In this document: positions 6,093 to 7,247 of the stretch, one piece after another
How the letters are laid out: each line of letters starts with the position of its first letter
Position numbering within the stretch: position 1 is the stretch's first letter
Origin: Persebacter sp051008975
Lineage (GTDB): Bacteria > Pseudomonadota > Gammaproteobacteria > Tethybacterales > Persebacteraceae
Direction of reading: 5' to 3'
Length of the DNA: 7,247 bases
NCBI GenBank assembly: GCA_051008975.1
Contig: JBPCXA010000160.1
Span: 1-7,247, forward strand
Translations under genes and position numbers: made by a program
Notes under the pieces: generated by a model
What the model was told of the DNA's origin: nothing
What the model saw: the letters and a program-made list of their open reading frames with translations, nothing else
Databases searched by the model: none

Positions 6093-6212
6093 AAAGAGAT
6101 TCCGGCTTTCGCCGGAATGGCGGTTTTTTTTATGTTTTCGGATACCGCCAAGTTCGGTATTGTCCGCAAAAACAAAAAGTGCCGCCATTCCGGCGAAAGC
6201 CGGAATCTCTTT
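6093..6212. repeat. Nested-palindrome element E (D family, intact)
   Basis: This 120-bp unit has perfect terminal inverted repeats of about 31 bp (6093-6123 and the complement ending at 6212). Each arm starts AAAGAG and contains ATTCCGGC-N4-GCCGGAAT (6099-6118, 6187-6206). The centre is AT-rich, with T8 on one side and A-rich sequence on the other around a GGATACCG/CGGTATTGTCC stem, so the whole unit can fold on itself. It starts 4 bp after element C and lies 21 bp downstream of the OMP2 stop, where it may act as a terminator: the + strand T8 is A8 on the OMP2 transcript, and the complementary A-rich part supplies U-rich sequence. Confidence 0.82.
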
Positions 6213-6233
6213 CCTGTGTAGCAGGAATCCCCC

Positions 6234-7247
6234 CTAAAACCGCCGCACCGCCGACAAATTGAAGCGGGCGTTGTCGCCGAACTCGTCCGGATGCCGCCAA
6301 TTAAATCCGGCGGACGGCGAAATCGTCCAGCGATTCCACAGCAACTCGCCACGCAAATGCAGCGAATTTTGCGTATCAAACTCCTCGTCCGCAAAATGCG
6401 AATGCAATCGGTACGTCGGCGACAACCGCCAAATTCCACCGTTGTAATCCGCCGAAAGCGAAAAGTGATAATCGGCGGTTTCGCCGCTTACGGTTTCCGA
6501 AAACGCCGCAATCCACAAATCGGCGGTGTATTCGCCGCCGCTTTCGTAGCGGAAATCGCCGAATTCGCCATTCGCATTCCCCTGCCCGGCGGCGTAGTAC
6601 AAATGCCAGCCGTCTTTGCGGAAATCCGCCCGCCCGCCGACATTGTACGCGTAGCCGCTTTCGGTGGCGGAATATCCGTAATTGGGGGCGAAATTGAACA
6701 GCGAAAAATCGCCGCCCGAAAGATATGCCGCCATAAATCCGACGACTCCCACGCCCAAACCGATGACCGCCAAATCCCGGGCGTTGCTGTCGTTGTCGCC
6801 GCCCGGATTCCCGCCGCCACCATCGTCCATCGCCGAAGCCGCCGCCCCAGCGATATATCCCTGCGTACCGTCAACGGCATCGGTCGTCAACGTCCAAGCC
6901 CCGCCGGTCGTCAGCAAAAAGAATTCGCCCGCCGCAGTATCCAAATCGGCGGCGGTTGTGAGAGTCACCGGCGTATCGCCGTCTGCCAGCGCCAAATCGC
7001 CGGCCGCATTCCGATACACGCGGACGGTGGTATTCACAAGAGTCGGGTCGGCGGGATCCTGTATCTGGATACGATCGCCCGGCTCCGCCGGGGCGCCGCT
7101 AAAAATCGGCAGGTTGTCGTTGCTGAGCATACTATTGTCAGCCGTTTCCAAACTGCCTCTGCTCACCCTTATTAAATAAAATTCCAGCGGAACGGCAGGA
7201 AAACTTCCGCCGCTAATGTCAAGAGCGACTTCCGCCAGCGTCTCGCT
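6234..7247 (-). CDS. Outer-membrane/surface protein OMP2, paralogue of OMP1, 5' end beyond window
   Basis: At least 337 residues are visible. The frame stays open through the right edge (…ETLAEVALDISGGSFPAV…), so the start and any signal peptide are not seen; a GTG near 7166 is merely internal. The N-terminal part resembles the OMP1 exposed domain (GD-x-I-x-I, then VRVYRNAAGDLALADGD and EFFLLTTGG). It lacks the Cys-rich repeats and has instead a short Asp/Gly-rich linker (DDGGGGNPGGDNDSN). A hydrophobic Gly-rich stretch (LAVIGLGVGVVGFMAAYL) precedes a 152-residue C-terminal barrel that aligns without gaps to OMP1 at about 117 identical positions by hand count, ending AVRRF at TAG 6234-6236. 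I do not recognise a named family. Whether it also carries a homopolymer switch cannot be seen here. Confidence 0.85.
   Translation of the reverse strand, partial: SETLAEVALDISGGSFPAVPLEFYLIRVSRGSLETADNSMLSNDNLPIFSGAPAEPGDRIQIQDPADPTLVNTTVRVYRNAAGDLALADGDTPVTLTTAADLDTAAGEFFLLTTGGAWTLTTDAVDGTQGYIAGAAASAMDDGGGGNPGGDNDSNARDLAVIGLGVGVVGFMAAYLSGGDFSLFNFAPNYGYSATESGYAYNVGGRADFRKDGWHLYYAAGQGNANGEFGDFRYESGGEYTADLWIAAFSETVSGETADYHFSLSADYNGGIWRLSPTYRLHSHFADEEFDTQNSLHLRGELLWNRWTISPSAGFNWRHPDEFGDNARFNLSAVRRF

Larger units (their letters stand above)
5850..6233. other. Non-coding interval between OMP2 and the operon
   Basis: These 384 bp hold the operon promoter and ribosome site (5854-5911), a C-rich stretch with nothing recognisable (5912-5976), palindromic elements C and E back to back (5977-6212), and a small TTCCTG-TGTAG-CAGGAA hairpin (6211-6227) next to the OMP2 stop. 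I see no gene here on either strand. Confidence 0.8.

Noticed and set aside
389..6212. CRISPR array or insertion sequence
   Set aside because: The repeats are palindromic, irregularly spaced and of several types, with no regular spacers; no transposase or cas gene is present.

Overview
The window is GC-rich bacterial DNA, probably from a beta- or gammaproteobacterium. The evidence is the compact msrB–yciB–bolA–ppiC order, an outer-membrane lipoprotein signal, and two outer-membrane proteins ending in phenylalanine. The abundant 20-bp ATTCC-N10-GGAAT palindromes recall the Neisseria dRS3 repeats. The placement is an inference, and nothing fixes the genus.

Layout, left to right. Positions 1-305 (+) hold the 3' part of an FmdB-type zinc-ribbon gene. 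Positions 534-2023 (-) hold an outer-membrane protein gene (OMP1) whose signal-peptide codons are interrupted by a run of 15 C. As written, this run puts the ATG out of frame with the rest of the gene. Positions 2024-2516 are non-coding: a strong ribosome site, an AT-rich promoter region with spaced A/T tracts, and two nested-palindrome elements. Positions 2517-5849 hold a six-gene minus-strand operon, msrB > yciB/ispZ > bolA > ppiC lipoprotein > PaaI-type thioesterase > atypical metallophosphoesterase. Its genes overlap or nearly touch, and it has a recognisable promoter and ribosome site at 5854-5911. Positions 5977-6212 carry two more palindromic elements back to back. Positions 6234-7247 (-) hold a second outer-membrane protein gene (OMP2), cut by the right edge. 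Its last ~150 residues are about 77% identical to those of OMP1.

The operon is housekeeping: methionine-sulfoxide repair, an inner-membrane septation-family protein, a BolA iron/redox-stress protein, a periplasmic-side proline isomerase and two small hydrolase-fold proteins. The accessory material around it is the notable part. It comprises a pair of modular surface proteins with a shared C-terminal barrel and divergent exposed halves, at least one with an apparent slipped-strand on/off switch, and five nested palindromic elements lying at every boundary between transcription units.
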